NCBI GenBank assembly: GCA_021325275.1
Contig: JAJPHL010000054.1
Span: 1-64,000 of the forward strand
Direction: 5' to 3'
DNA length: 64,000 bases
From: Terriglobia bacterium
GTDB taxonomy: Bacteria; Acidobacteriota; Terriglobia; JAJPHL01
Part shown: in pieces, positions 17,860 through 26,330 of the stretch
Layout of the letters: each line of letters opens with the position of its first letter
Position numbering within the stretch: position 1 is the stretch's first letter
Notes under the pieces: generated by a model
What the model was told of the DNA's origin: nothing
Database searches by the model: none
What the model saw: the letters and a program-made list of their open reading frames with translations, nothing else
Made by a program: the position numbers and the translations under genes

Positions 17860-20031
17860 TTATGGCCGCTTTTGAACACCGTTTAGCGACCGCTCGACCG
17901 CATCCTTGGGATCGGCCGACACCGGATGATCGCGCCACAGCCAGCGCATCATTTCGGGAAACACGGTCCGCAACATTCGTTGGCCGTGGCTCTGGATTCC
18001 CCATTCGTAATTCAGTTCGTAGCCCTTCTCCGTGAGCGCCTGCTGCATCCGGACATTCTGATAAAACCAATCCCAGCGCTGATCGTAGCCGCCGGCCCGT
18101 TCACCGCGATTGTCGTTGCGCCCGTCGACCATAAAAATTCGCAATGGTTTTTTCTCTGTGCGCCGAATGATATCGGGATATGCATCGCCGCCGCGAATGT
18201 TCGTAAAGCTTCCCACGTTGCTCAGGATTTTGTGAAATTGATCCGGCCGCTGCCACGCGACCGTGAACGCGGCGATCGCGCCGGAACTGGAGCCGCCGAT
18301 GCCGTGGCGCTCCGGATCCTTCGAAATGTTGTATTCCTTGTAGAGCACGGGCATCAATTCGTCTACGATCACGCGCGCATATTTGTCGTCGAGCGTGTTG
18401 TATTCGGTCGGGCGATTCGTATCGCGATCGCCCCAGTTGCTGAGCGTCGGTTCGGGCTGATCGGGCCGGCGGCCGGGATTGATGAACACCGCAATCATCA
18501 CCGGAAGCTCGCGACGAAAGATCAAATTGTCCATGACCACCTGCGCGCGAACGTCGCCGTTCATGTCCATGAACGCTTGACCGTCTTGATAGATCATCAG
18601 GCTCGCGGGGGCCGTGGGATCGTACTGCGCGGGCACGTAGACCCAATATGTGTGCTGCGTTCCGGGATACGCTTGGCTCGGCAGCGTGAATGGTCCGCGG
18701 ATTTCGCCGTGCGGAACGCCGTCTTGCGGACTCGCGTCCGGTGCGAATTGGTAAAAGTCATTTGGACTCGGAGTCGCGGAAGTCTGCGCCGCGCGCTTGT
18801 CGACGACGACTTCGCCATTTTTCATCACCCATCGGACTCTCTTGGTGACCACGGAGATGTCGGCTAGCGGATCGCCTTCCACCGCCGCGATGTCGGCGAA
18901 ATATCCGGGCGCGATCGCGCCGAGATCCTTCTCGTGACCCAGCATCGTGGCCGGAACCGTCGTGGCCGCGGCGAGAGCCTGCGCCGGAGTCATGCCGGCT
19001 TTGATGAACCATTCCAACTCGTGTGCGTTGTCGCCGAAATAGTTGTATACGGCATCCGATCCCATGCAGAATTTCACGCCGGCTTTCCAGGCTTTCTTGG
19101 CCGTCTCGAGATTGCGATCGATGTAGTTGTGCAGATTGTCGACCTGTGTTTGGTTCCAGCCGAATTTCGATGCGTTGTCGGCGTAAAAACGATTGTGATC
19201 GATCGTCGGCACGTAATACGTCCCGCGCTTGACCATTTCGGCGATGGTGGCGTCGTCCATGTCGGTGGCGTGTTCCACCGAATCCGCACCGGCCACGATC
19301 GCGTCGTGCGCGCCTTTCGGTCCGTACGAGTGAATCGCGATCTTGTGTCCCAAGCTGTGTGCCGTGTCCACGGCCGCTTTCATTTCCTCGAAGCTGAAAG
19401 TCTCGTCGCCGGTGACATCCTGAAAACTTCCTGTCGATCCGTACATCTTCACCCAATCCGCGCCCGCGGCAATCTGCTGACTCGCGACGCGCACCACTTC
19501 CGCGACGCCCTTGGCCTGACCACCCGGCGGCGGCGCCATGCCCGTGCGCGGCGGATTTCGCGCCAGCCCCAGGCCGTAGCCCGCCACAAACATGCGCGGG
19601 CCCATCATCTTGCCCATGTTGATCAAGTCGCGCATCGCGATGTCCATGTAGTCCGACGCACCGAGATCGCGCACCGTGGTGACGCCGGCCTCGAGCGTGC
19701 GCTTGGCATTTTCGCCCGCTAGAACCACGTTGACGGCGGACATGCGCGGCGGCTGGCCCAGCGGCCGCGTGCCGGGCGCTTCGTCCCAGTAGTAGGTCAT
19801 GTGCGTGTGCACGTCGATGAGTCCGGGGATCGCCGTGTAGCGGGAAAGATCGATCATCTTCACGCCGGGCGGCGCCGTCGCGCCGACTGAAACGATGCGG
19901 CCGTTGTCCACCACCACGTAGGCGTTGGTCAGATTTCCGCCGCGGCCATCAATCAGTTTGCCGAAGCGAATCGCCAACGGTGCGGCGGAAGCGTGTACCG
20001 CCAAAAGCACAAGCAAAAGAATGCGTCGCAT
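17860..20031 (-). CDS. Fusion of metal-dependent amidohydrolase and alpha/beta-hydrolase esterase
   Basis: One 723-residue secreted polypeptide combines two enzymes. After a signal peptide ([16 protein letters not shown]), residues about 20-435 form an imidazolonepropionase-like amidohydrolase with its metal ligands: D-V-H-T-H, the bridging Lys in D-W-V-K-M, I-H-S-Y, V-E-H-A-T and G-S-D-A. Residues about 450-705 form an enterochelin-esterase/esterase-D type hydrolase with nucleophile motif G-G-S-S-S-G and C-terminal S-H-G-Q. Both halves look catalytically intact, so a linked two-step degradation, perhaps of peptide-like or ester-bearing compounds, is possible. Substrate is unknown. It lies 21 nt downstream of ndh and 31 nt upstream of glgB. 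Confidence 0.88.
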   Translation of the reverse strand: MRRILLLVLLAVHASAAPLAIRFGKLIDGRGGNLTNAYVVVDNGRIVSVGATAPPGVKMIDLSRYTAIPGLIDVHTHMTYYWDEAPGTRPLGQPPRMSAVNVVLAGENAKRTLEAGVTTVRDLGASDYMDIAMRDLINMGKMMGPRMFVAGYGLGLARNPPRTGMAPPPGGQAKGVAEVVRVASQQIAAGADWVKMYGSTGSFQDVTGDETFSFEEMKAAVDTAHSLGHKIAIHSYGPKGAHDAIVAGADSVEHATDMDDATIAEMVKRGTYYVPTIDHNRFYADNASKFGWNQTQVDNLHNYIDRNLETAKKAWKAGVKFCMGSDAVYNYFGDNAHELEWFIKAGMTPAQALAAATTVPATMLGHEKDLGAIAPGYFADIAAVEGDPLADISVVTKRVRWVMKNGEVVVDKRAAQTSATPSPNDFYQFAPDASPQDGVPHGEIRGPFTLPSQAYPGTQHTYWVYVPAQYDPTAPASLMIYQDGQAFMDMNGDVRAQVVMDNLIFRRELPVMIAVFINPGRRPDQPEPTLSNWGDRDTNRPTEYNTLDDKYARVIVDELMPVLYKEYNISKDPERHGIGGSSSGAIAAFTVAWQRPDQFHKILSNVGSFTNIRGGDAYPDIIRRTEKKPLRIFMVDGRNDNRGERAGGYDQRWDWFYQNVRMQQALTEKGYELNYEWGIQSHGQRMLRTVFPEMMRWLWRDHPVSADPKDAVERSLNGVQKRP

Positions 20032-20052
20032 ACGCGACAGTATGTCACTTTT

Positions 20053-21330
20053 TTACGAAGGCGGCGCGCTGCTTGGGTCGCTGCCGACAATCAACATTGC
20101 GGCGCGATCATAGGTAACGTAGGTCCATGCCCATGTGAAAATCGCCACCAAGCGATTCCGAAATCCGATGAGGAAAAAGATGTGAATCGCCAGCCAGGCG
20201 ATCCAGGCGACCAATCCTGACAATTTGATCTTTCCCAAGTCGGCGACTGCGGCCGCGCGCCCGATGGTTGCGAGATTTCCCTTGTCGAGATAATGAAAAT
20301 CCTTCAGCGCCTGGCCGTCGCAGGCACGCACGATGTTGTGCGCTGCGTGCACGCCCATCTGCATCGCGACGGGAGCGACGCCGGGCAACGGATGGCCGGT
20401 TTGATGCGTGAAACACGCCAGATCTCCGATCACGAAAACGTTGGGCTGACCGGGAATCGTCAAATCCTTGTTGACCATCACGCGGCCCGCGCGGTCCAGC
20501 GGCCCGCCGAGCGATTTCGCGAGCGGAGACGCGACGACGCCCGCGGCCCACAACACGGTTAGCGCGGGAATCGCGCGATCGCCCATGAGTACGCGCCCCG
20601 GTTCGATGCCGGTGACGAGCGATCCCGTGAGCACTTCCACGCCGATCCGCCGCAGCGATTCACACGCGGCTTGCGCCAGGTCTTCGGGAAACGACAACAG
20701 AATGCGGGGTGCATTTTCCACCAGCAGCACGCGAATCTCCGACGGGCTGATGTTGCGGAATCCGGGCGAGACCAAGTGTCGCGCGATTTCTCCGATCGCG
20801 CCCGCCAACTCAACGCCCGTTGGACCGCCACCGACCACAACGAACGTCAAGGCCGCCGCCTTCGCCGCCGCATCAGTCTCGCGGTCTGCCTTTTCGAACG
20901 CCATCAAGATGCGCCGCCGGATCTCGAGCGCGTCCTGAAGGGTTTTCAATCCGGGGGCGAGGCGTTCCCATTCTTCGTGTCCAAAATACGAATGGCGCGC
21001 TCCGGCGGCGACGATCAAGTAGTCGTAGGGAAGGCTGTCGTTTCGCAAACCGCCGTCATGAAATTCGATCTTGCGTTGTTGCGTGTCCACTGCCGTGACT
21101 TTGCCGAGCACGACTTCGCAATTCGCTTGGCGCGCCAGTATCGCGCGAATCGGCCGAGCGATCTCGGCGGGCGACAGCGCGCCGGTGGCCACTTGGTAGA
21201 GCAGCGGCTGAAACAAATGGTGATTCGCCTCGTCGACGATGGTCACCTCCACCGGCGCGTTCGCCAACGCGCGCGCGGCGGTCAGTCCGCCGAATCCCGC
21301 GCCGATAATCGCGACTCGCGGCTTGCTCAT
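20053..21330 (-). CDS. ndh: Type II NADH:quinone oxidoreductase
   Basis: This 425-residue, single-subunit, non-proton-pumping dehydrogenase oxidises NADH and reduces quinone at the inner membrane face. The FAD site is I-I-G-A-G-F-G-G-L at residues 8-16 and the NADH site V-V-V-G-G-G-P-T-G-V-E-L near 165. The quinone-proximal A-P-V-A-M-Q-M-G motif is present near 330. The C-terminal segment (V-A-W-I-A-W-L-A-I-H-I-F-F-L-I-G-F) provides membrane attachment. The quinone is likely menaquinone, since mqnD lies nearby. It probably forms the first gene of a transcript with the amidohydrolase fusion. Confidence 0.93.
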   Translation of the reverse strand: MSKPRVAIIGAGFGGLTAARALANAPVEVTIVDEANHHLFQPLLYQVATGALSPAEIARPIRAILARQANCEVVLGKVTAVDTQQRKIEFHDGGLRNDSLPYDYLIVAAGARHSYFGHEEWERLAPGLKTLQDALEIRRRILMAFEKADRETDAAAKAAALTFVVVGGGPTGVELAGAIGEIARHLVSPGFRNISPSEIRVLLVENAPRILLSFPEDLAQAACESLRRIGVEVLTGSLVTGIEPGRVLMGDRAIPALTVLWAAGVVASPLAKSLGGPLDRAGRVMVNKDLTIPGQPNVFVIGDLACFTHQTGHPLPGVAPVAMQMGVHAAHNIVRACDGQALKDFHYLDKGNLATIGRAAAVADLGKIKLSGLVAWIAWLAIHIFFLIGFRNRLVAIFTWAWTYVTYDRAAMLIVGSDPSSAPPS

Positions 21331-21368
21331 TGAGTCCAGCTTACCGCCTTTTGTGTTACCTTTTATTC

Positions 21369-21539
21369 ATGGCAATCAGCAAAGAGTTGCTGGACATCCT
21401 GGTTTGTCCGCTGTGCAAAGCGCCGGTTCATCTCACTCCGAGCGGATCGGGGCTGAAGTGCGAAAAGTGCTCGCGCGTCTATCCCGTGAAGGAAGATATT
21501 CCGGTGATGCTCGTCGACGAAGCGAAAATCGAAGCCTGA
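21369..21539 (+). CDS. Trm112-family small zinc-binding protein
   Basis: This 56-residue protein contains two zinc-type Cys pairs: L-V-C-P-L-C near residue 13 and C-E-K-C near 35, followed by Y-P-V-K-E-D-I-P-V-M-L. This matches the Trm112/YcaR family. In eukaryotes and archaea Trm112 is the activating subunit of methyltransferases; bacterial members are poorly characterised. The ATG at 21369 matches the family start (A-I-S-K-E-L-L-D-I-L); codons upstream are not conserved. The next gene begins 6 nt after the stop. Confidence 0.9.
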   Translation: MAISKELLDILVCPLCKAPVHLTPSGSGLKCEKCSRVYPVKEDIPVMLVDEAKIEA

Positions 21540-21545
21540 TCTCCG

Positions 21546-22571
21546 TTGCCCGATCGCATCCTCATCGTTCGAGCCGGGGCGTTGGGCGACACGCTGATGG
21601 CCACGCCCACGGTGCGGGCACTCAAGCAGCGTTATCCTGAAGCCGAGTTGGATTTTCTTTGTTCCGCCGCGGCGCGTCCGCTGCTCGAGGAGAATCCCGC
21701 GATCGCGCATCTGTTTTCGCTCGAAGGACGCAACATTCCCTACGCTTTTTCCTTCGAGAAGCAGCGGCTCGCGCGAGCCTTGCGCGACCGTCGCTACGAT
21801 TTGGCCGTGCTGCTGGAAAGCGGAAAAACGTTTCGCGAATTGATCGAGCACAGCGGGGCCAAGGAAATCCGCGATATCCGCGCGACGCACGATCCGCACG
21901 TCCATGCGATCGTGAACAACTTGCGCGCGGCCGGCTGCGGCGACTTGCCCGCGCCGCCCATGGAAGTTCACTTGGCGCCGCGCGACGAAATGCGCGCCGT
22001 CGAAATGCTCGGCGGGCTTCCGCGCCCCTGGATCGGCCTGCATGCCGGATACGGTCCGCCCCGGCGCAAGGACTCGCGGCAACAAGGCGAGCGTTTGAAA
22101 GCGTGGGGCGCGGAGAATTTCGCACGTCTCGGAAAGATGCTGCGCGAACGTCACGGCGCCAGCTTGATTCTCACCGGCGGCGCGAGCGATCTGCCGGAGG
22201 TATCGCGAATCGCCGCGCTCATCGGCGCGCCGGAACCGCTGGTGCTCGCGGGGCGGACATCGGTGCGCGAATTGGCCGCGGTGATTGAACAGGTGGACGT
22301 GTTCGTATCCGTCGATTCAGGACCCGCGCACATGGCGGCGGCGCTGAACACGCCGCTGGTGGTGCTCTGGGGACCCGCGATCCTCGAGCAAGTGCAGCCG
22401 ATCGGCGATCGCGTGACGGTGGTGCGTCATCCCGTGTACTGTGCGCCGTGTTACGGAACGCCGATGATGAAGCAGTGCCGGCGCAACATTTGCATGGAGG
22501 CGATTTCTCCCGCGCGCGTGGCCGCGGAAGTGGAAAAATGGCGGACAGGGCGCGAGGTCGTAAATGCTTAA
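21546..22571 (+). CDS. Glycosyltransferase family 9 (heptosyltransferase-like)
   Basis: This 341-residue GT-B enzyme has the family-9 N-terminus R-I-L-I-V-R-A-G-A-L-G-D-T-L-M-A-T-P, the catalytic Asp in L-G-D, and the C-terminal donor-binding region with D-V-F-V-S-V-D-S-G-P-A-H-M-A-A-A and L-W-G-P. Family members add ADP-heptose to lipopolysaccharide core. The gmhA-rfaE1 pair at 38094-39628 supplies heptose precursors, consistent with this role. The start is a TTG at 21546, directly ahead of the conserved N-terminus. It overlaps coaE by 8 nt. Confidence 0.9.
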   Translation: MPDRILIVRAGALGDTLMATPTVRALKQRYPEAELDFLCSAAARPLLEENPAIAHLFSLEGRNIPYAFSFEKQRLARALRDRRYDLAVLLESGKTFRELIEHSGAKEIRDIRATHDPHVHAIVNNLRAAGCGDLPAPPMEVHLAPRDEMRAVEMLGGLPRPWIGLHAGYGPPRRKDSRQQGERLKAWGAENFARLGKMLRERHGASLILTGGASDLPEVSRIAALIGAPEPLVLAGRTSVRELAAVIEQVDVFVSVDSGPAHMAAALNTPLVVLWGPAILEQVQPIGDRVTVVRHPVYCAPCYGTPMMKQCRRNICMEAISPARVAAEVEKWRTGREVVNA

Positions 22572-23166
22572 GGTCGGCTTGACCGGCGGTGTCGCCAGCG
22601 GCAAGAGTACGGTTGCCGAAGTTTTGCGTCTAAAGGGATGCGAAATTGTCGACGCCGACCGTTTGGGGCACGAGGCCATTGAGCCGGGAGGTCCGGCGTA
22701 CGATGCGTTGATCGCCGAATTTGGGCGCGAAATCACGGGTGACGACGGGCGCGTTGTTCGGCCCAAACTCGCCGCGATGGTCTTCGGCCATCCCGAAAAG
22801 CTGGCGCGATTGAACGCGATCGTTCACCCGGCCATTATCGAGTTGGCGGAGCGTCAATGCAAAGCGTTCTTGCGCCGCCAGCCGAGAGGTATCCTGATAG
22901 TAGATGCGGCGTTGCTGTTCGAGGCGCAAATGACCGCCCGGCTACAGAAGATCGTAGTGGTCGACTGCGATCCCGAGGAGCAAGTGAAGCGTTTTGTGGC
23001 GCGCGGACTTGGCACGGCGGAAGAAGCGCGCCGCCGAATCGCGGCGCAGTGGCCGCGCGAAGACAAACTGGCGCGCGCCGATTTTGTGGTGGACTCGAAC
23101 GGCACGGTCGAAGAAACGCGCGCGCGCGCCGCTGAATTGTATGAGGAACTGGCGAAACTGATATGA
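22564..23166 (+). CDS. coaE: Dephospho-CoA kinase
   Basis: This 200-residue P-loop kinase catalyses the last step of coenzyme A synthesis, phosphorylating dephospho-CoA. The Walker A motif is G-G-V-A-S-G-K-S-T (residues 8-16), followed by D-A-D-R-L-G-H and later H-P-A-I and V-D-A-A-L-L-F-E, all family hallmarks. Length is normal. It starts inside the glycosyltransferase gene and ends with ATGA shared with the protease gene, so all four genes from 21369 look like one transcript. Confidence 0.97.
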   Translation: MLKVGLTGGVASGKSTVAEVLRLKGCEIVDADRLGHEAIEPGGPAYDALIAEFGREITGDDGRVVRPKLAAMVFGHPEKLARLNAIVHPAIIELAERQCKAFLRRQPRGILIVDAALLFEAQMTARLQKIVVVDCDPEEQVKRFVARGLGTAEEARRRIAAQWPREDKLARADFVVDSNGTVEETRARAAELYEELAKLI

Positions 23167-24344
23167 AAATCCGACATCTTGTGCTGGCCGTGGCGATCAC
23201 CGCCGTTTTCGTTTACTACACGACATCTCAACTCGGTGTCCATGCGCATTTCGGTGGGGCTTCCAGTGCACCCTGGCGTTTCGCCGTTGACAGTGCCCCG
23301 CGATCGGCGGCTGCGAATGCGGCGGCCGTGGAAAAAAACGAAGCCGCGCTGGGCGTCGATGAGCGCAACAGCATCGACGTCTACAAAGACGCGAGCCCCG
23401 CCGTGGTCAACATCACCACCAAGGCCATCTCCTACGACTTCTTCATGAACCCTGTGCCGGTGGAAGGCGCGGGGTCGGGTTTCTTGATCGACGACCAAGG
23501 GCACATTGTCACCAACTCGCATGTGATCGCCAACGCCCGCGGCGTGCAGGTGACCGTGGTCGGCGGCTCGAAACCTCTTCCCGCGCAGATTATCGGCCAG
23601 GATTCTCGCAGCGATCTCGCGGTGCTGAAGATCAATGCGGACCGCAAGCTGCCGTTCGTGAAATTAGGCGATTCATCGGCGTTGCTGGTGGGACAGAAGG
23701 TGCTGGCCATCGGCAATCCGTTTGGGCAATTCCAGAACACACTTACCACGGGCGTCATCAGTTCGTTGGGGCGCACCATCCGCGACGAGCAAGGTCAGGA
23801 AATGGAAGACATGATCCAAACCGACGCGGCGATCAATCACGGCAATTCCGGCGGACCGCTGTTGAACTCGCACGGCGAAGTGATTGGCATCAACGCGGCG
23901 ATCATCGGCCAGGCGTATCTGGGCATCGGTTTCGCGATTCCCATCAGCCACGCGCGCACGATTGTCGACGAGTTGTTGAAGGAAGGCCACGTGCAGCGTC
24001 CCTGGTTGGGCGTGGAAACGTGGACCATTCCGCAGGAAGTAGCCGAAGCCTTGAAATTCCCCGTGCATGAAGGGGCGCTGATCGTGCGCATGGTCGATAA
24101 CTCGCCGGCGGATCTCGGTGGGCTTCATGGACCTGATCGCACGGCGATGTACGGCTTTCAGCAATTACCGATCGGCGGCGATTTGATCGTGGCCTTGGAT
24201 GATAAGCCCATCACGTCGCGCGAAGAAGTAAACCGCGCGATCGACCATCACAAAGTGGGCGACACGATGAAGGTGACGATTTACCGAGGCACTCGCAAGA
24301 TGGACATCAATATTCGTCTCGACGCGCGGCCGGTCTCTCGCTAA
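23163..24344 (+). CDS. HtrA/Deg-family serine protease with PDZ domain
   Basis: This 393-residue periplasmic protease is anchored by an N-terminal hydrophobic segment (H-L-V-L-A-V-A-I-T-A-V-F-V-Y-Y). The trypsin-like domain has its triad: His120 in T-N-S-H-V-I, Asp151 in R-S-D-L-A-V-L and Ser229 in G-N-S-G-G-P. A single PDZ domain follows (V-Q-R-P-W-L-G-V-E to the end), interrupted by a short insertion around P-D-R-T-A-M-Y-G-F. Such proteins degrade or refold damaged envelope proteins. A DegS-like signalling role cannot be excluded, given the one PDZ and the anchor. The ATG at 23163 overlaps the coaE stop (ATGA). Confidence 0.93.
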   Translation: MKIRHLVLAVAITAVFVYYTTSQLGVHAHFGGASSAPWRFAVDSAPRSAAANAAAVEKNEAALGVDERNSIDVYKDASPAVVNITTKAISYDFFMNPVPVEGAGSGFLIDDQGHIVTNSHVIANARGVQVTVVGGSKPLPAQIIGQDSRSDLAVLKINADRKLPFVKLGDSSALLVGQKVLAIGNPFGQFQNTLTTGVISSLGRTIRDEQGQEMEDMIQTDAAINHGNSGGPLLNSHGEVIGINAAIIGQAYLGIGFAIPISHARTIVDELLKEGHVQRPWLGVETWTIPQEVAEALKFPVHEGALIVRMVDNSPADLGGLHGPDRTAMYGFQQLPIGGDLIVALDDKPITSREEVNRAIDHHKVGDTMKVTIYRGTRKMDINIRLDARPVSR

Positions 24345-24382
24345 AGGCGCCCACGTCGTGGGCTGGGGCGCTGGGGCGATGA

Positions 24383-24415
24383 TATAATCAAGGTTCACAA
24401 CGAATTCCAAGGAGA
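24383..24415 (+). promoter_or_regulatory. Promoter -10 (TATAAT) and strong ribosome binding site
   Basis: A perfect TATAAT at 24383-24388 is followed by AAGGAG at 24409-24414. The SD is 7 nt from the ATG at 24422 but only 3 nt from the out-of-frame ATG at 24418, which decides the start of the zinc-ribbon gene. No good -35 is seen. Confidence 0.6.
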
Positions 24416-24421
24416 CAATGA

Positions 24422-24604
24422 ATGGCAACCGGAAAAACGGCCAAGACGGCGGATCGCGCCAAGAAGAGCGCAGAAGTAGAAATCCCCTGTCCCACTTGCG
24501 GCAAACCCACGCGCATCGTGAAGCGGATGAAAGACCGCTCCATGGGCGTCAGCGGCGGGATGTTCCGCAGTTGCTCGGTTTGCGATTACGCGGTCAAGCT
24601 GTAA
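24422..24604 (+). CDS. Small zinc-ribbon protein
   Basis: This 60-residue basic protein carries two Cys pairs, P-C-P-T-C-G-K at about 23-26 and S-C-S-V-C-D-Y near the C-terminus, expected to bind one zinc. The first 20 residues are Lys/Ala-rich and resemble a flexible basic tail. Between the Cys pairs is R-M-K-D-R-S-M-G-V-S-G-G-M-F. The function is unknown; size and charge suggest nucleic-acid binding. Its own TATAAT promoter and SD are strong, implying high expression. The end overlaps the following secreted-protein gene. Confidence 0.82.
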   Translation: MATGKTAKTADRAKKSAEVEIPCPTCGKPTRIVKRMKDRSMGVSGGMFRSCSVCDYAVKL

Positions 24605-25377
24605 CAATCCTCAGCGCAATTCTGTTATTGGTTTCCGCGGCGGCGCCTGCTGTCGCGGACACCATCATTCTCACCGACGGCCAGAAAATCACCGGCACGG
24701 TTGTCGGAATGGAAAATGGATCGTTTCGAGTAGAAACCGACTACGGGGTGGCTTTGATCCGTAAGGACAAAGTCGCGCGCATCGAAGTTGCGAAAGGTTC
24801 CACGCCGGCCCCTCCGGCGAAAGCGCCCGATAAATCTGCCGATAAGCCGTCCGAAAAAGTAATTCCGAAACCAGCGCCGCGTCCCGCGGCGATCCAACCG
24901 CGACGTCCGCCCAGTGGACACATGGAAGAACACGTCGACGGCACCACGTACTTCAACGATAGTTTCGGATTCCAGATGTACAAACCGCCTGGATGGAAAC
25001 CGCTGCCGGAAACTTCCGGCACGATTCCGAGCGCCGTCGTCGTGCTCGGCACAGAAGACGAGGCCACGGTGATGATCGTGGGCACCGTGCTGTTCGATGG
25101 ACCGCCTGCGGTGTATGCTGCGACCATCACGGATTCGCTGAAACGCGTCTATCCCGACTTTGAGATGCTGCCCGGCGAGCAAACCGAAGTGGCGGGACAT
25201 CCGGCGGCGCGCTGCGGCTTCACCGGATCATCGGCGGGCCGTGCGTGGCACGGAATGATCGTGAACTTTGCGGATGGTCAGGTGCAGTACGCGCTGATCG
25301 GAATGACCAGCGAGGAAAATTATCAGTTCAAGTCGACGGTGCTAGGAAAAATTGTGACGTCGTTTCGGCTGCGCTGA
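24571..25377 (+). CDS. Secreted protein of unknown function with SH3-like N-terminal domain
   Basis: There is no ATG near the natural beginning of this gene. A TTG at 24571 (or 24580) gives a good signal peptide (V-T-I-L-S-A-I-L-L-L-V-S-A-A-A-P, cleaved near V-A-D) and a 268-residue product. Residues 30-75 form a small beta-domain (L-T-D-G-Q-K-I-T-G-T-V-V-G) with a gene-context pattern seen in other acidobacterial envelope proteins. A Pro/Lys/Ala linker follows, then a C-terminal domain with F-G-F-Q-M-Y-K-P-P-G-W-K. It overlaps the zinc-ribbon gene by about 30 nt. The same frame is open back to an ATG at 24418, but those codons are the shadow of the zinc ribbon. Confidence 0.7.
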   Translation: MLGLRLRGQAVTILSAILLLVSAAAPAVADTIILTDGQKITGTVVGMENGSFRVETDYGVALIRKDKVARIEVAKGSTPAPPAKAPDKSADKPSEKVIPKPAPRPAAIQPRRPPSGHMEEHVDGTTYFNDSFGFQMYKPPGWKPLPETSGTIPSAVVVLGTEDEATVMIVGTVLFDGPPAVYAATITDSLKRVYPDFEMLPGEQTEVAGHPAARCGFTGSSAGRAWHGMIVNFADGQVQYALIGMTSEENYQFKSTVLGKIVTSFRLR

Positions 25378-25386
25378 ACTTTCCAG

Positions 25387-26223
25387 CTACGACACAAAGT
25401 CGATTTCGCCGACCTTTGGGATCAATCCGCGTTCGTGACCGAGCTCCAGCATCCGCCGGACGCCCTCACGCCCGCGCTCGCCCATGTCGAGCGTCAATTC
25501 ATTCACCCACATGCCGACAAATTTGTCGGCCAGCGGCTGATCGAGGTCGCGGCCGAATTGCAGCGCGTACTGGAGCGCTTCTTCGCGATGTTCCATCGCG
25601 TATTCCACGCTGCGGCGGATCAGCCTTTGCATTTCCTCTTGCTGATGCTCGGGCATGTCGCGCCGCACGGCGACCGCGCCCATCGGCAGCGGAAGTTTTT
25701 CTTGCTGCAGCCACCAGCGTCCCAGGTCGACAATGCGATGCAAGCCGACGCGATCGAACGTGAGCTGGCCTTCGTGAATGATCAGGCCCGCGTCCGCCTC
25801 GCCGTTCTTCACGGCGTCGAGAATTCGATCGAAGGGCACGACAGTTGGTTCGAAGTCGGGCTCGAGCAAACGCAGCGCCAAGTACGCCGACGTCAATTCG
25901 CCGGGCACGGCAATCCGTTTGCCTTTCAGTTCTTCCATGGCGTAAGGGCGCGCGGCGACCACCAGCGGCCCATAACCGTCGCCGATGCTGCCGCCGGTGG
26001 AGAACAAACGGTAGCGATCCTTCACGTAAGGATACGCGGCGATGGAGATCGCGGTGATTTCGTAAATGCCTTCGCCGGCCTTCTTGTTCAGCGTCTGAAT
26101 ATCTTCCAGGTGATGTTCGAGCTTCAATCCGCGCGGACGCAGCTTGCGCGTGGCCAACGCGTAAAACATGAATGCGTCGTCCGAATCGGGACTGTGGGCA
26201 ATAATCAACTCACGCCTATCCAT
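25387..26223 (-). CDS. mqnD: 1,4-dihydroxy-6-naphthoate synthase (futalosine pathway)
   Basis: This 278-residue protein converts cyclic dehypoxanthine futalosine to 1,4-dihydroxy-6-naphthoate in the alternative menaquinone pathway. It shows the periplasmic-binding-protein-like fold of MqnA/MqnD with the MqnD start I-A-H-S-P-D-S-D-D-A-F-M-F. Further family blocks are T-L-N, I-T-A-I-S-I-A-A-Y-P, G-D-G-Y-G-P and L-I-I-H-E-G-Q-L-T-F. MqnA-type proteins lack the S-P-D-S-D-D motif. Other mqn genes are outside the window. The convergent neighbour ends 9 nt away. Confidence 0.94.
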   Translation of the reverse strand: MDRRELIIAHSPDSDDAFMFYALATRKLRPRGLKLEHHLEDIQTLNKKAGEGIYEITAISIAAYPYVKDRYRLFSTGGSIGDGYGPLVVAARPYAMEELKGKRIAVPGELTSAYLALRLLEPDFEPTVVPFDRILDAVKNGEADAGLIIHEGQLTFDRVGLHRIVDLGRWWLQQEKLPLPMGAVAVRRDMPEHQQEEMQRLIRRSVEYAMEHREEALQYALQFGRDLDQPLADKFVGMWVNELTLDMGERGREGVRRMLELGHERGLIPKVGEIDFVS

Positions 26224-26282
26224 AATTGCAAAACCTTTTCTTAGAAATCTGGCCTTTTGATCAACCGGGGATGATACTTCAA

Positions 26283-26312
26283 TTTATCACAGGTCCTTTT
26301 ATCACAGGTCCT
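26283..26312 (+). repeat. Tandem direct repeat, two perfect 15-bp copies
   Basis: TTTATCACAGGTCCT occurs at 26283-26297 and again, head to tail, at 26298-26312. It sits in the 107-nt gap between mqnD and the PQQ-like gene, 60 nt upstream of the mqnD start. It could be an operator or a replication-slippage product. No gene is present in the gap. Confidence 0.75.
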
Positions 26313-26330
26313 TGTTCGAACCGTTGCGCC

